Assembly (NCBI RefSeq): GCF_002979915.1
Contig: NZ_PCQA01000005.1
Span: 62,001 to 126,000 of the forward strand
Reading direction: 5' to 3'
Length of the DNA stretch: 64,000 nucleotides
Origin: Arthrobacter sp. MYb213
Lineage (GTDB): Bacteria; Actinomycetota; Actinomycetes; Actinomycetales; Micrococcaceae
Below the pieces are notes generated by a model. The model was given only the letters and a program-made list of their open reading frames with translations, was not told where the DNA came from and searched no databases. The translations under genes and the position numbers were made by a program. Positions within the stretch are counted from its first letter, which is position 1, and each line of letters opens with the position of its first letter. Shown here piece after piece: positions 25,266 to 34,538 of the stretch.

Positions 25266-26123
25266 TTAGTGACCTAATAGTAGGGAAGCGTAGCTCTGTG
25301 CCCGGCCCTGACAGGATCCTGATATTTCCAAGAAACGCTGTCGACTTTCCTGTCCGGGCCAGCGCTCTGGAAGCATCGTTTCGGGAAGTCCAGGGTCTAG
25401 GTACGGTATAGCCCGCCACGCATCAATGAGAGTGACGTAGCTTCGGTAGGCGATCTGCTCGTCAGCTGAGGCCGCGTCGAGTCCTGCGGTAGCTGCAAGG
25501 AATGCATGATGCAGTTTCGAAATTTTTGCTAGGTCCCACCACTGTGCCGCGGCTTGGTGGGCATCCCCAGGGTACTGAGGAGTTTGAGTAACAAAAAGCG
25601 TCGCGTACGTTCGAGCCTTGAGCGCATTGAGCACTTCTAATACTTCGGCATGAAGGTATTCGGGAAAGATCCAAAGCCCTGCCGAGACCAGTCCGCCACC
25701 GAGCTGAATGAAATGTTTGCGTAGCTGGTGGCGCAGTGCGCGTAGTGACTCAGGCACGGAGAAGGCAACTAACACCCAACGGTCTGCGTTCGACATGTGC
25801 CGTGGCGTAAAGATCCGTCTATTGCCACGGGCAAACATCGATTTGGCGGGAGCGGTGACCGTTAGCTCGCCCGATTGCACCGTTTCTAGCAGTCCACGGT
25901 CGATGAGTCGGGAAGTAGCAGTTTGTGCTGCGGGAGAGGAAATTCCTGCCGCGCAGGCTAGCTCGATAACCCGAGGCCGGGGGATAGGTACGCTCTGGTG
26001 GCGAAGATATAGGCCAGCGATGGTTCGCACCACCGACGCTGCGCTACCAAAGCGTGACTCAAAATCGTCGAGGGCGAACGCGGCCAGAGAGTTAGCTGGC
26101 GCCAATTTCGGTGCGCACCGCAA
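25266..26123 (-). CDS. PaaX-family transcriptional repressor
   Basis: 285 residues: winged helix VVRTIAGLYLRHQSVPIPRPRVIELACAAGISSPAAQTATSRLIDRGLLE, a middle segment RHMSNADRWVLVAFSVPESLRALRHQLRKHFIQLGGGLVSAGLWIFP, and the PaaX C-terminal region (ATLFVTQTPQYPGDAHQAAAQWWDLAKI). PaaX proteins repress phenylacetate catabolism and bind CoA thioesters. The gene starts inside the last 32 bases of kynA, so the two are coupled; its effector may be a CoA ester from the tryptophan or neighbouring pathway (inference). Confidence 0.85.
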   Translation of the reverse strand: MRCAPKLAPANSLAAFALDDFESRFGSAASVVRTIAGLYLRHQSVPIPRPRVIELACAAGISSPAAQTATSRLIDRGLLETVQSGELTVTAPAKSMFARGNRRIFTPRHMSNADRWVLVAFSVPESLRALRHQLRKHFIQLGGGLVSAGLWIFPEYLHAEVLEVLNALKARTYATLFVTQTPQYPGDAHQAAAQWWDLAKISKLHHAFLAATAGLDAASADEQIAYRSYVTLIDAWRAIPYLDPGLPETMLPERWPGQESRQRFLEISGSCQGRAQSYASLLLGH

Positions 26124-26961
26124 ATAGTTCTGGGAAGAATGTCAGATCCAGGGCTCGCTTGAGGAAGCTCACGCCGGAGGAGCCTCCGGTACCTGTTTTG
26201 AAACCAATGGTTCGTTGCACCACGCGCATATGGCGGAAGCGCCACGCCTGGAAGTTGTCTTCGACATCAACCAAATCTTCGCAGGCTTGATAAAGGCTCC
26301 ACGCGGTGTCTTCGGACTCGTAAATTTCCTTGAATACTGGGATGAGGGATTCTTGGTATTCCCAGGGTTTGGTGACATCGCGTTCGAGGATTTCGGCAGG
26401 AATCTTATATCCCTGACGGGAGAGTGCGGCTAAGAATGCGTCGTACAGTGTCGGCTCGTGCAATAGCTGTGTGAGTGTCGCATGAGCCTGTGGATCTGCC
26501 TCGTGCACTTTGAGCATTCCTTCGTGCTTGTTGCCGAGGATGAATTCCACTGCCCGGTACTGGAAGGACTGAAAGCCAGAGGATGAGCCAAGGAACCCGC
26601 GGAACTGTGCATATTCGCGCGGCGTCAGCGTGGCCAGCACGGACCATTGCTCGGTCAAGGTTTTCTGAATGTGCTTGACGCGGGCGAGGCATTTGAGTGC
26701 CTTACTTAGGTCATCGGCCTCGATGAGTCGGCGTGCTTCGAGCATTTCATGCAGCATCAGCTTGAGCCACAGCTCGCTGGTTTGGTGCTGGATGATGAAC
26801 AGCATTTCATCGTGGTGCTCAGGAACGCTTACCGGATGCTGCGCGGAAAGGATTCGTTCCAGATCCAGGTAGCTGCCGTATGACATGGCATTTCGGAAGT
26901 CGGTACGGACGCCGGACTCGATGTCGCGCTGATTTACGGGCTTAGCTTGTTCGTTGCTCAT
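26092..26961 (-). CDS. kynA: tryptophan 2,3-dioxygenase
   Basis: 289 residues, full family length. Signatures: SYGSYLDLERILSAQHP, DEMLFIIQHQTSELWLKLMLHE, FLGSSSGFQSFQYR, WRFRHMRVVQRTIG (haem-ligand His) and KTGTGGSSGVSFLKRAL (substrate carboxylate loop). It opens the indole ring of L-tryptophan to N-formylkynurenine. No kynurenine formamidase or kynureninase lies nearby. First gene of a two-gene unit with the PaaX regulator; divergent from the FMN reductase. Confidence 0.96.
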   Translation of the reverse strand: MSNEQAKPVNQRDIESGVRTDFRNAMSYGSYLDLERILSAQHPVSVPEHHDEMLFIIQHQTSELWLKLMLHEMLEARRLIEADDLSKALKCLARVKHIQKTLTEQWSVLATLTPREYAQFRGFLGSSSGFQSFQYRAVEFILGNKHEGMLKVHEADPQAHATLTQLLHEPTLYDAFLAALSRQGYKIPAEILERDVTKPWEYQESLIPVFKEIYESEDTAWSLYQACEDLVDVEDNFQAWRFRHMRVVQRTIGFKTGTGGSSGVSFLKRALDLTFFPELFAVRTEIGAS

Positions 26962-27110
26962 GAGTTAGATCATATCAATTCCTTGGCGAGCGTCACAATA
27001 CTGAAAATCCGCGAATGTGAGTTCGCAAACTTTCCCGGATTTTGGAATAGATTCTGCGATACTCTCGTTATTACATGCATACGCATATAAATTTGAAGTG
27101 AGGATAGAAA

Positions 27111-27797
27111 ATGAGCAAGTCAATCGTGGTCATCTCCGGTGGTCTGGGTAACCCTTCGAGCACTTCACTTCTGGGGAGTCAGATTGGCGAAAGCGTCGCT
27201 TCTGAACTTGCCTCTGCTGGCGTCCAGGCTGACGTGCTGAACGTAGAACTACGTGAGTACGCCCACGATATTGTGAACAACATGCTCACCGGCTTCGCGC
27301 CTCCGGAGTTACAGAAGATTGTCGATGCGGTGGTCGCATCGGATGTCTTGGTGGCTGTCACCCCGGTCTTCTCTGCTTCAGTGTCGGGACTGTTTAAATC
27401 CTTTATCGACATTCTGGATCCGCGGTCCTTAGAAGCGAAGCCAGTGGTGTTAGCAGCAACGGCCGGTTCGCAGCGTCATCAGCTCGCCGTTGATTACGCC
27501 ATGCGGCCGATTTTCTCCTATTTACGCACTCAGGTTATGCCGACCACCGTATTCGCTGCCTCCGAAGACTTTGGCGGCCAAGGACTTGCCGGAACACTGT
27601 CCGAGAGAACCCGTCGCGCTGCTCGCGAAGTCGTTTTAGCTTTGTCTGTCGATGAGGGAACCTTGCAGGCAGATAGCGATTTAGGTGATACGCGTTCGAT
27701 TGCGCCATCGGTCAGTGACACGGCTAATCCCAATGATCCGCTGACAACTCTTCCTTTTGAAGCCTTGCTAGCAAGCGTGCAAGGAAGCAGAAGCTAA
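27111..27797 (+). CDS. NADPH-dependent FMN reductase (MsuE/CE1759-type)
   Basis: 228 residues of flavodoxin-like fold: opening KSIVVISGGLGNPSSTSLLG (phosphate loop), VAVTPVFSASVSGLFKSFIDIL and LAATAGSQRHQLAVDYAMRPIFSYL. Such reductases supply FMNH2 to two-component monooxygenases or luciferase-like enzymes. No such partner enzyme is in the window, so the client is unknown. A normal GAGGATAGAAA ribosome site precedes the ATG. Confidence 0.85.
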   Translation: MSKSIVVISGGLGNPSSTSLLGSQIGESVASELASAGVQADVLNVELREYAHDIVNNMLTGFAPPELQKIVDAVVASDVLVAVTPVFSASVSGLFKSFIDILDPRSLEAKPVVLAATAGSQRHQLAVDYAMRPIFSYLRTQVMPTTVFAASEDFGGQGLAGTLSERTRRAAREVVLALSVDEGTLQADSDLGDTRSIAPSVSDTANPNDPLTTLPFEALLASVQGSRS

Positions 27798-27951
27798 AGC
27801 ATGGATTTGGCATGACCGCGCTAAATATTAGGGGTACGAATGTTAGTACGATGTGCCAGAAACCTTGAAGCTCGATAGCATTATTCCTTGTGAGCTACAT
27901 CATCCAGGTGCTCACGTAGATGTAACTCGAAAGCGAAAGGTGTAGCCGTCG

Positions 27952-28737
27952 ATGCTATCCGAGGAAACTATCACGGCGATTGCCGATGAACTTGTCGAAG
28001 CAGGAGCCACTCGCACTCCGGTTCCGCGCTTAACTGCGCGCTACCCAGAGATGACGGTGGAGGATTCTTACCGCGTCCAGAACCTCTGGCGACAGCGCTC
28101 GGAAGCCGCCGGACGCAAACTTGTAGGACGCAAGATCGGGTTGACCTCGCGGGCCATGCAGATGGCTACAGGTATTACCGAACCGGACTACGGGATCATC
28201 TTTGATGACATGCTCTACGACTCAGGCGCGAGTTTTAAATGGTCTGACTTCACCGGTGCACGAGTCGAGATGGAACTTGCCTTCAAGCTGAAGAAGGATA
28301 TCGAGGGCCCGAACGCCAATATTTTCGATGTACTTGAAGCCACCGAATACGTCATTCCAGCCTTAGAGATCCTCGACGCTCGCGTGGAAATGGAAGGGCG
28401 CACCATCGTCGACACCATTAGCGACAACGCAGCTATGGGTGCGATGGTCATGGGTGGAAATCCTATGAAGCCTGATGCAATCGACCTGCGTTGGGTCTCG
28501 GGAATCCTCTTCAAGAACCAGACGGTGGAAGAAACCGGCGTAGCCGCAGGGGTGCTTAACCACCCGGCAGCCGGCGTGTACTGGCTGGCTAACAAGATCG
28601 CCCCACACGGCGACAAGCTCAAAGCCGGAGAGATCATCTTGGCCGGTTCATTCACCCGACCTATGTGGGTCAATGAAAATGACACGGTCTTTGCCGACTA
28701 CGGACCGATGGGAACAGTGACATGTCATTTCGAGTAG
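27952..28737 (+). CDS. hpaH: 2-oxo-hept-4-ene-1,7-dioate hydratase (HpaH)
   Basis: 261 residues of the 2-keto-4-pentenoate hydratase/FAH family: GRKIGLTSRAMQMATGITEPDYG, ARVEMELAFKL (Glu ligands), VIPALEILDARVEM, WLANKIAPHGDKLKAGEIILAGSFTRP. It hydrates 2-oxo-hept-4-enedioate in homoprotocatechuate (4-hydroxyphenylacetate) breakdown. The next gene overlaps by 16 bases and encodes the aldolase that uses its product. Earlier pathway enzymes are not in the window. Confidence 0.9.
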   Translation: MLSEETITAIADELVEAGATRTPVPRLTARYPEMTVEDSYRVQNLWRQRSEAAGRKLVGRKIGLTSRAMQMATGITEPDYGIIFDDMLYDSGASFKWSDFTGARVEMELAFKLKKDIEGPNANIFDVLEATEYVIPALEILDARVEMEGRTIVDTISDNAAMGAMVMGGNPMKPDAIDLRWVSGILFKNQTVEETGVAAGVLNHPAAGVYWLANKIAPHGDKLKAGEIILAGSFTRPMWVNENDTVFADYGPMGTVTCHFE

Positions 28738-29531
28738 AGCCAGACCCATCTCTGAAAGACGCCTTGCACGGCGCTGACCATGCTTTAACTGGCATTTGGG
28801 TTTGCTCTGCCTCGGCACTGAATGCAGAAATCTGTGCTGGTGCCGGCTTTGACTGGCTCTTCATTGATGCTGAACACTCGCCAAACGATCTGCAAAATGT
28901 GCTTGCACAGCTCCAGGCGGTCCGCGGTTATCCTACAATTCCTGTGGTTCGCCCTCCGGTCAATGACCCGGTGATTATCAAGCAGTTCTTAGATCTTGGT
29001 GTGCAATCACTGATCATCCCGATGGTTAATGACGCACAGCAAGCCGCAGCTGCGGTAGCGGCTTGCAATTACCCGCCACTGGGCGTCCGCGGTGTCGGTT
29101 CAGCGTTGGCTCGTTCGGCCCGCTGGAACCGCATACCGGACTACCTCACCCGTGCGGCGGAGACTATCACCGTGATGGTGCAGATTGAATCCGCCGAGGC
29201 TGTAAACAATGTCGCCGATATTGTGGCCACCGAAGGAATCGACGGGATCTTTATCGGCCCGTCAGATCTTGCCGCCTCCATGGGGGTTATTGGACAACAA
29301 GGTCACCCAGACGTGGTCGCTGGGGTCATGAAGTCGATTCAAGCCGCAAAGTCTGCCGGGAAATACGCAGGCGTTAATGCTTTTGATCAAGTCAGCGCAC
29401 GCAAGTACATCGAGGACGGTGCCGATTATGTGGGTGTCGGTGCCGATGTTGCACTGTTGGCCCGAGCTACCGAGGCACTCGCGGCTAGTTTTAAAGGTGA
29501 GTCACAAAGCTCCGCCCCGGCGAGCTACTGA
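28722..29531 (+). CDS. hpaI: 4-hydroxy-2-oxoheptanedioate aldolase (HpaI)
   Basis: 269 residues of the class II HpcH/HpaI aldolase family: FDWLFIDAEHSPNDLQNV, IPVVRPPVNDPVIIKQFLDLGVQSLIIPMVND (metal ligands), PPLGVRGVGSALARSARW, MVQIESAEAVNN, GIFIGPSDLAASMG. It splits 4-hydroxy-2-oxoheptanedioate to pyruvate and succinate semialdehyde. The start lies inside hpaH, a coupled pair. Confidence 0.92.
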   Translation: MSFRVEPDPSLKDALHGADHALTGIWVCSASALNAEICAGAGFDWLFIDAEHSPNDLQNVLAQLQAVRGYPTIPVVRPPVNDPVIIKQFLDLGVQSLIIPMVNDAQQAAAAVAACNYPPLGVRGVGSALARSARWNRIPDYLTRAAETITVMVQIESAEAVNNVADIVATEGIDGIFIGPSDLAASMGVIGQQGHPDVVAGVMKSIQAAKSAGKYAGVNAFDQVSARKYIEDGADYVGVGADVALLARATEALAASFKGESQSSAPASY

Positions 29532-29552
29532 TACCTGCATCGGTGAGGTGAT

Positions 29553-30923
29553 GTGCCACCGTTGCGCGTCGATTCTCAACCGGCGACGCCAATGGTGGCA
29601 CCATTGAAGATGATGAGCCGCGAAAAGAAACCCATGAAAGCCGTGATGTTGCGTCTACGCAACGGATGGCCAATGCCTCTTGCCCTGCAGGGTGTATTCG
29701 AAATTGTACAGTCCATCGTTTTCTGCATGGCACTGTTAACCGTGCCTCTGGTGGCGGTGTATTTCAGCGGTGGATTCCTCGAAAATTCATTTGAGACGAT
29801 CCTGCAATTTGGTGGGTTGCTGTGGTTGCTCATTCATGGGGTGCCACTTGAAGTGCTAAACCTCGGCCCGGAAGCGGACCCGAGCGCGGTTTCAGGTCTG
29901 CTAACTTTGCTGCCCTTGGGCTTGAGTCTATTGCCCTTGATCTTTTGTTGGCGTGCCGGCCGGCGCATTGCTAGAGCCTCCTACACCGACCAGCTTTGGC
30001 AAGGTTTGGCCGGAGCATTTATCACCTACGGAGCTATCGGCACCGGAGTCGCGTTTTTGGCTAGTAATTCCTACGCCAAGGCCAACCTCATATCGGCCAC
30101 GTTTATCCCTTTAATCATCGCTTTTGTTGGACTGATTTTTGGTGCACGCCGTGAAGCAGGCTCTTGGGGCAGACTGATCGGTGTAGACGTCGCGGCGCAT
30201 ATTTCACGCATTTCCCCGCACCGCCGATGGGCCGGAACCTATGTGTGGCACGTGATCGTGGCAGGGTTCATTGGATATATGGCAGCGGTAGCCATTTCCG
30301 GAATTCTCATGAGCATCACCGTAGGCTTGCACTGGGCCGATGTCGCAAATATTTACCAAGAGCTGCGCCCAGGTCCTATCGGATCCTTCGCGCTCACGTT
30401 ACTGCAGCTCGGACTCATCCCGAACGCGGTTTTCTGGGTACTTTCGTGGATTAGCGGCGGAGGCTTCAGTATTGGAACTGGCAGTACCCTTTCAACACTC
30501 GAAACGACCGTGGGTCCGCTACCTTCGATGCCACTTTTCGCCGCATTGCCATCGGGTGAGGCAGGAAATCAATGGCTATTCCTGTTGTTGCCGGTGATCG
30601 CTGGAATCGTTGCCGGTTGGTACTTCCTTCGTGTGGGCGAAAATCACCTTGAGGATTGGTTTGCCCGCCGCATACCTTTCAACATTCTTTCGCTTGGCGT
30701 CTCGACACTGTGCCTCGCAGTGTTCACCGGAATCGCTGCAGGTCTGGTGAGCCTAGCCGGTTCGTGGCTGTCCTCTGGCTCGTTAGCCATAGGAAGGCTG
30801 ACCGAGCTAGGGCCACATATGTGGGTCACGGCCGGTGCCCTAGCGCTACAAATCGGGCTAGGTACGGCTATTGGCTATTTAGTGGCTCCACTATTCGAAA
30901 CCGATCCAGTACTCGAAGGCTAA
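29553..30923 (+). CDS. DUF6350 family membrane protein
   Basis: 456 residues with about ten hydrophobic helices. The start is a GTG behind GGTGAGG; inner ATGs at 29592 or 29634 are alternatives. Recognisable traits are LLWLLIHGVPLEVLNLG near residue 90 and LIPNAVFWVLSWISGGGFSIGTGSTLS near 300, seen in the actinobacterial DUF6350 family, usually encoded just before purN; mycobacterial relatives (PerM) have been linked to cell division. Here two - strand genes separate it from purN. Confidence 0.75.
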   Translation: MPPLRVDSQPATPMVAPLKMMSREKKPMKAVMLRLRNGWPMPLALQGVFEIVQSIVFCMALLTVPLVAVYFSGGFLENSFETILQFGGLLWLLIHGVPLEVLNLGPEADPSAVSGLLTLLPLGLSLLPLIFCWRAGRRIARASYTDQLWQGLAGAFITYGAIGTGVAFLASNSYAKANLISATFIPLIIAFVGLIFGARREAGSWGRLIGVDVAAHISRISPHRRWAGTYVWHVIVAGFIGYMAAVAISGILMSITVGLHWADVANIYQELRPGPIGSFALTLLQLGLIPNAVFWVLSWISGGGFSIGTGSTLSTLETTVGPLPSMPLFAALPSGEAGNQWLFLLLPVIAGIVAGWYFLRVGENHLEDWFARRIPFNILSLGVSTLCLAVFTGIAAGLVSLAGSWLSSGSLAIGRLTELGPHMWVTAGALALQIGLGTAIGYLVAPLFETDPVLEG

Positions 30924-30948
30924 CCGCGCTTACGTGTGAGGCAAGGCC

Positions 30949-31584
30949 TTAACGGATCGGACGTAGTGTCAACGATTCACCGTTGGCACGTGGGAGCTGA
31001 AACTCGCCCAGTTGCTGGGAAGTTTGCGAAGTCATCACGAGCAAGACTGCTGAATCCGCGGAGATGATCTCGACCGGTGGGCGCAGATCGCTGTGATTGT
31101 CAGGGACCAGTTCCCTAATAGCTTCGGTAGCGCTCTGCTCAGAAATATCTGGCGGCAGCAAGTAGCTGACAACATCAAAGCTTGATTCACCTCCGGTGAC
31201 TTCTAACAGAATGCCGTTGTCCAACACGTGCTGAACAGGTGGGCACGTAGACGAAGCAATCTCGGGTTCATCACCTTGTTCTTTGGGCGCTGCGACCGTT
31301 AGCAGACACAATTCACCGGAATTACCCTCCGCCACAAAGTGCTCTCCATATCCCGAACTGGCAAGGTGGCGAAGCGAGTCCACCGCGTAGGTACCGCTGG
31401 CTTCAAATCCTTCGGGAAGCTGATCTTTGTCTGTCGCTTCGTCAACGAGTCGCGGCATGAGCTCGAACGCGGAAGTTGGAGACTGTGATTCTTCGACTCT
31501 AGAATCCTCGCTAGAACACCCGGAAACCGTCAAGAGGCCGGTGAGTGTTAACGCAAAGATCTTAGCGCTGTGTCGAATCTTCAT
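30949..31584 (-). CDS. lipoprotein of unknown function
   Basis: 211 residues with a lipoprotein signal (TLTGLLTVSGC, Cys23). Two further cysteines (ELCLLTV and SSTCPPV) could form a disulfide. The rest is mostly beta-strand-like with no motif that I recognise. It is convergent with the DUF6350 gene (25-base gap). Confidence 0.7.
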   Translation of the reverse strand: MKIRHSAKIFALTLTGLLTVSGCSSEDSRVEESQSPTSAFELMPRLVDEATDKDQLPEGFEASGTYAVDSLRHLASSGYGEHFVAEGNSGELCLLTVAAPKEQGDEPEIASSTCPPVQHVLDNGILLEVTGGESSFDVVSYLLPPDISEQSATEAIRELVPDNHSDLRPPVEIISADSAVLLVMTSQTSQQLGEFQLPRANGESLTLRPIR

Positions 31585-31693
31585 ATTTATCAGTTCCTTG
31601 ATCGGTGATGGCTTGGGTGCCTAGCTAGAAGTCTAAACATCGAGAATCGCCGAACCAAAATATCGAATGAAATAAATATGACCTAGTAAATCT

Positions 31694-32215
31694 CTATGCC
31701 TGCAAGTCCCACATATGGTGCAATACGTCGTGCCAGGCATATTGGTTTAGGGTTGCGACGGTAAATGCCGCTCCATTTGAGCGCAATCCTTGACGGCCAT
31801 AATCAGTCGGATCAACTGCTTCCAACTTCTGCATGTAAAGCGACGCAGAAGTTCTCAACCGGGTGGCAGCTGTGTCGGTATCCAGATCGTTGTACTGACC
31901 TTTTTCGGCGGCTTGATCCTGATCCCAATCAGGGAAGGTCGGATCATCTTGGCTCGTCATCAACTTCAGGCGTTCGGTCATCGTCACTAACATGTCGGCG
32001 ACATGAACCACATACTCTTGATCACTCCAGCGCGCAGGGTCTGTCCGAACTTTTGCTTGCGGACGGTGTAAAGCAGGTAAAAAGCGGTCCACGAACTGGG
32101 GCAGTTGCTCAATTACCTGTGCAGGGGAAACCTCACGCACATCATGGTGGCATTGGGTGCAGATAGATTCCAGAACGAAGGTCCAGTTCTTCTTATCTGG
32201 GATGATCTCGGTCAT
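31694..32215 (-). CDS. DinB-like four-helix protein
   Basis: 173 residues: WSDQEYVVHVADMLVTMTERLKLM and a C-terminal TLNQYAWHDVLHHMWDL supply the histidines expected for the DinB/YfiT metal site; the N-terminal helix CHHDVREVSPAQV fits too. DinB-like proteins in actinobacteria are often mycothiol S-transferases or isomerases. Substrate not known. Confidence 0.7.
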   Translation of the reverse strand: MTEIIPDKKNWTFVLESICTQCHHDVREVSPAQVIEQLPQFVDRFLPALHRPQAKVRTDPARWSDQEYVVHVADMLVTMTERLKLMTSQDDPTFPDWDQDQAAEKGQYNDLDTDTAATRLRTSASLYMQKLEAVDPTDYGRQGLRSNGAAFTVATLNQYAWHDVLHHMWDLQA

Positions 32216-32330
32216 GACAAGCTCCTATGCTGGTTGCTCTTGAGCACAGTCTAGGTGCAGTGAATTGGCATGTGTGAGCACTGTTACTTCACCTGCCGGG
32301 CGGTATGTAAAGTGAGCGCACCGCGAACCG

Positions 32331-32336
32331 TAGAAT
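32331..32336 (+). promoter_or_regulatory. -10 box of a likely leaderless purN promoter
   Basis: TAGAAT ends seven bases before the ATG at 32344, the spacing expected if transcription starts on the start codon. The block CGTAGAATGG recurs before the SDR gene (32929-32938), and TAGAAT also stands before purH (41492-41497). Confidence 0.4.
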
Positions 32337-32343
32337 GGCTAGT

Positions 32344-32913
32344 ATGCGCATTGTTGTACTTGTCTCCGGAACTGGTTCGAACCTTCAGTCGGTTATCGAC
32401 GCCGTCGCCAGCAATGAATTAGCTGATGTACAGATAGCAGCGGTTGGTGCTGACAAGCATGGCACCTACGGTGTAGAACGTTCCGAAGCTGCCGGTATCG
32501 AAACATTTGTGGTTAATTTCAAAGACTACGAAGACCGTGCCGAATGGAACCACGCATTGACTCAAAAATGCCAGTCATATCAGCCTGACTATGTGGTTTC
32601 CTCGGGCTTTATGCGAATTGTGGGCGAAGAGTTCATCAACGCATTTGACGGTACCTATATCAACACTCATCCGGCATTGCTTCCCTCGTTCCCTGGTGCG
32701 CACGGAGTGCGCGACGCGCTTGCCTACGGCGTTAAGGTCACCGGATGCACGGTACACATTGCCGATGCAGGGGTGGACACCGGCCCGATTCTGCGTCAAG
32801 AAGCAGTGGCAGTTCTCGATGAGGACACCGAAGAAACCTTGCATGAGCGCATCAAAGTGGTCGAACGCCGGCTGCTCATTGCCACCCTGGGAGACTTGGC
32901 TCGGAACAAATAG
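32344..32913 (+). CDS. purN: phosphoribosylglycinamide formyltransferase
   Basis: About 189 residues. MRIVVLVSGTGSNLQSV gives the N-terminal loop; INTHPALLPSFPGAHGVRDAL holds the catalytic Asn and His, and GVDTGPILRQE the Asp of the active site. It moves a formyl group from 10-formyl-THF to GAR in purine synthesis. I take ATG 32344 rather than 32335 because the family starts with MRIVVL and the -10 box spacing agrees. In related genomes purN and purH stand together; here purH is 8.6 kb away. Confidence 0.95.
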   Translation: MRIVVLVSGTGSNLQSVIDAVASNELADVQIAAVGADKHGTYGVERSEAAGIETFVVNFKDYEDRAEWNHALTQKCQSYQPDYVVSSGFMRIVGEEFINAFDGTYINTHPALLPSFPGAHGVRDALAYGVKVTGCTVHIADAGVDTGPILRQEAVAVLDEDTEETLHERIKVVERRLLIATLGDLARNK

Positions 32914-32934
32914 CTCACCGTAGGCCAACGTAGA

Positions 32935-34462
32935 ATGGATGGCGATATGAGCGAACATTCAGACTTGGCCGAACCGGCTGGCAACGAGCCCCTCTTCACC
33001 GACGCCGAATTGGCGACGGCGCTGAAAGTGCTGGGGATAGTGCATCAACTTCCCAGCGAAGACGAGCGGCATATCGCCGTGCGCCGCGCCACGAGCAATA
33101 TGTTCAAGGCAGCTAAGCGTTACCGGAAGTCGCAGAAGCGCGCAGAGATCACCGCGGCAGACCGGGCAGCCATTGAACGGACCGCTACCGGCTCCCCGCA
33201 ACGTCTGGATGACGAAACCCTCGGCCTTGATCTGAGCTCCGGCACCGAAGAACTTACCGCCGGGGAGTACCTACGACCGCGCGGATGTTATATCTGCAAG
33301 AAGCGGTACACCACAGTTGATGCCTTCCACCACTACCTATGTCCCGAGTGCGCGGCAGCAGGCCGGGAACGCCGAGACGCCCGGGTAGACCTCAGCGGCA
33401 AACGTGCGCTACTCACCGGTGGGCGAGCAAAAATTGGTATGCACATTGCACTTCGGCTCTTACGTGATGGCGCGCATACGACCATCACCACCCGCTTTCC
33501 TAGAGACGCCGCCCGACGCTTTGCTGCGGTGCAAGACGCTGCTCACTGGATCCACAGGCTGCGGATCGTTGGTATTGATCTACGTGACCCCGCCCAGGTG
33601 ATCTCGTTGGCTGACCGAGTTGCTGCCGGGGGGGGCCTTAGACATCTTGATCAACAACGCCGCGCAAACGGTGCGCCGCACCTCGAACTCCTATCAGCAC
33701 CTGATCGAAGCGGAAGCTCAGCAATTACCGGCAGAACTTGAATTCTCTGAGGGTGGCCCTGAAATTTGGGGTGAAGCCAACCCGCCGGCCGAGCATCCCA
33801 AGGCGCTGGCCAGTGCCCTGGGACTCGAAGACTCTGCGTTGCTCACGGTATCGGAGAACTCGCACTATGACGCGCAAGCGCTCGCCGAAGCTGCCATGAC
33901 CGCTGGGTCAGCAAGTTTAGAACGCATTAGCGCTGGAACTGCCATCGATGCTGGTGGGTTGGTCCCCGATGTGGTCACCGAAAATTCTTGGACCCAGATC
34001 CTTGGAAGTGTGGATGCCCTGGAGATGCTCGAAGTGCAGTTGTGCAATGTAACTGCTCCCTTCTTGTTGGCCTCCCGACTGCGTCCGGCACTAGCGGCTT
34101 CGGATGCACACCGTAAATATATTGTGAATGTCTCCGCTATGGAGGGGCAGTTTTCACGTCGGTACAAGGGTGCGGGTCACCCACATACCAACATGGCCAA
34201 GGCCTCGCTCAATATGCTCACCCGCACGAGCGCCGAAGAAATGTTGCAGACCGATCGAATTTTGATGTCTGCCGTGGACACCGGGTGGATCACCGATGAG
34301 CGGCCCCACGATTCAAAGGTCCGGATGGTGGCCGAAGGGTGGCACGCGCCGTTGGATCTGATAGATGGCGCGGCACGTGTTTACCAGCCGATAGTTGATG
34401 GCGAACGCGGTATTGATCTGTACGGCTGTTTCCTTAAGGATTACGAACCGTCCCCGTGGTGA
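32935..34462 (+). pseudogene. SDR-family oxidoreductase with N-terminal zinc-ribbon part, frameshifted at a G8 run
   Basis: Frame 1 (from 32935 or ATG 32947) encodes an N-terminal helical part, a CYICKKRY...CPEC zinc-ribbon-like pair at about residues 118-140 and an SDR start LLTGGRAKIGMHIALRLL; it goes out of frame after VAA at the run of eight G (33628-33635). The -1 frame continues GGALDILINNAAQTVRR and completes the SDR fold to 34462. With seven G the product is one protein of about 508 residues. The usual catalytic YxxxK is replaced: HPHTNMAKASLN has Thr where Tyr should be, while the Ser (NVSAMEG) is kept. Could be a sequencing error, a real null allele or a phase-variable tract. Confidence 0.8.
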
Positions 34463-34490
34463 GTAAGACTCGACGTAACTGATTATGACA

Positions 34491-34521
34491 GGAGGGGTCC
34501 AGCCGACGGCTGGACCCCTCC
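34491..34521. terminator. bidirectional hairpin between convergent genes
   Basis: GGAGGGGTCCAGCC (34491-34504), loop GAC, GGCTGGACCCCTCC (34508-34521): perfect 14-bp stem between the SDR gene and the alpha-mannosidase. U-tracts are weak on both sides. Confidence 0.75.
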
Positions 34522-34538
34522 CGTCTTAGTGAATGAAT

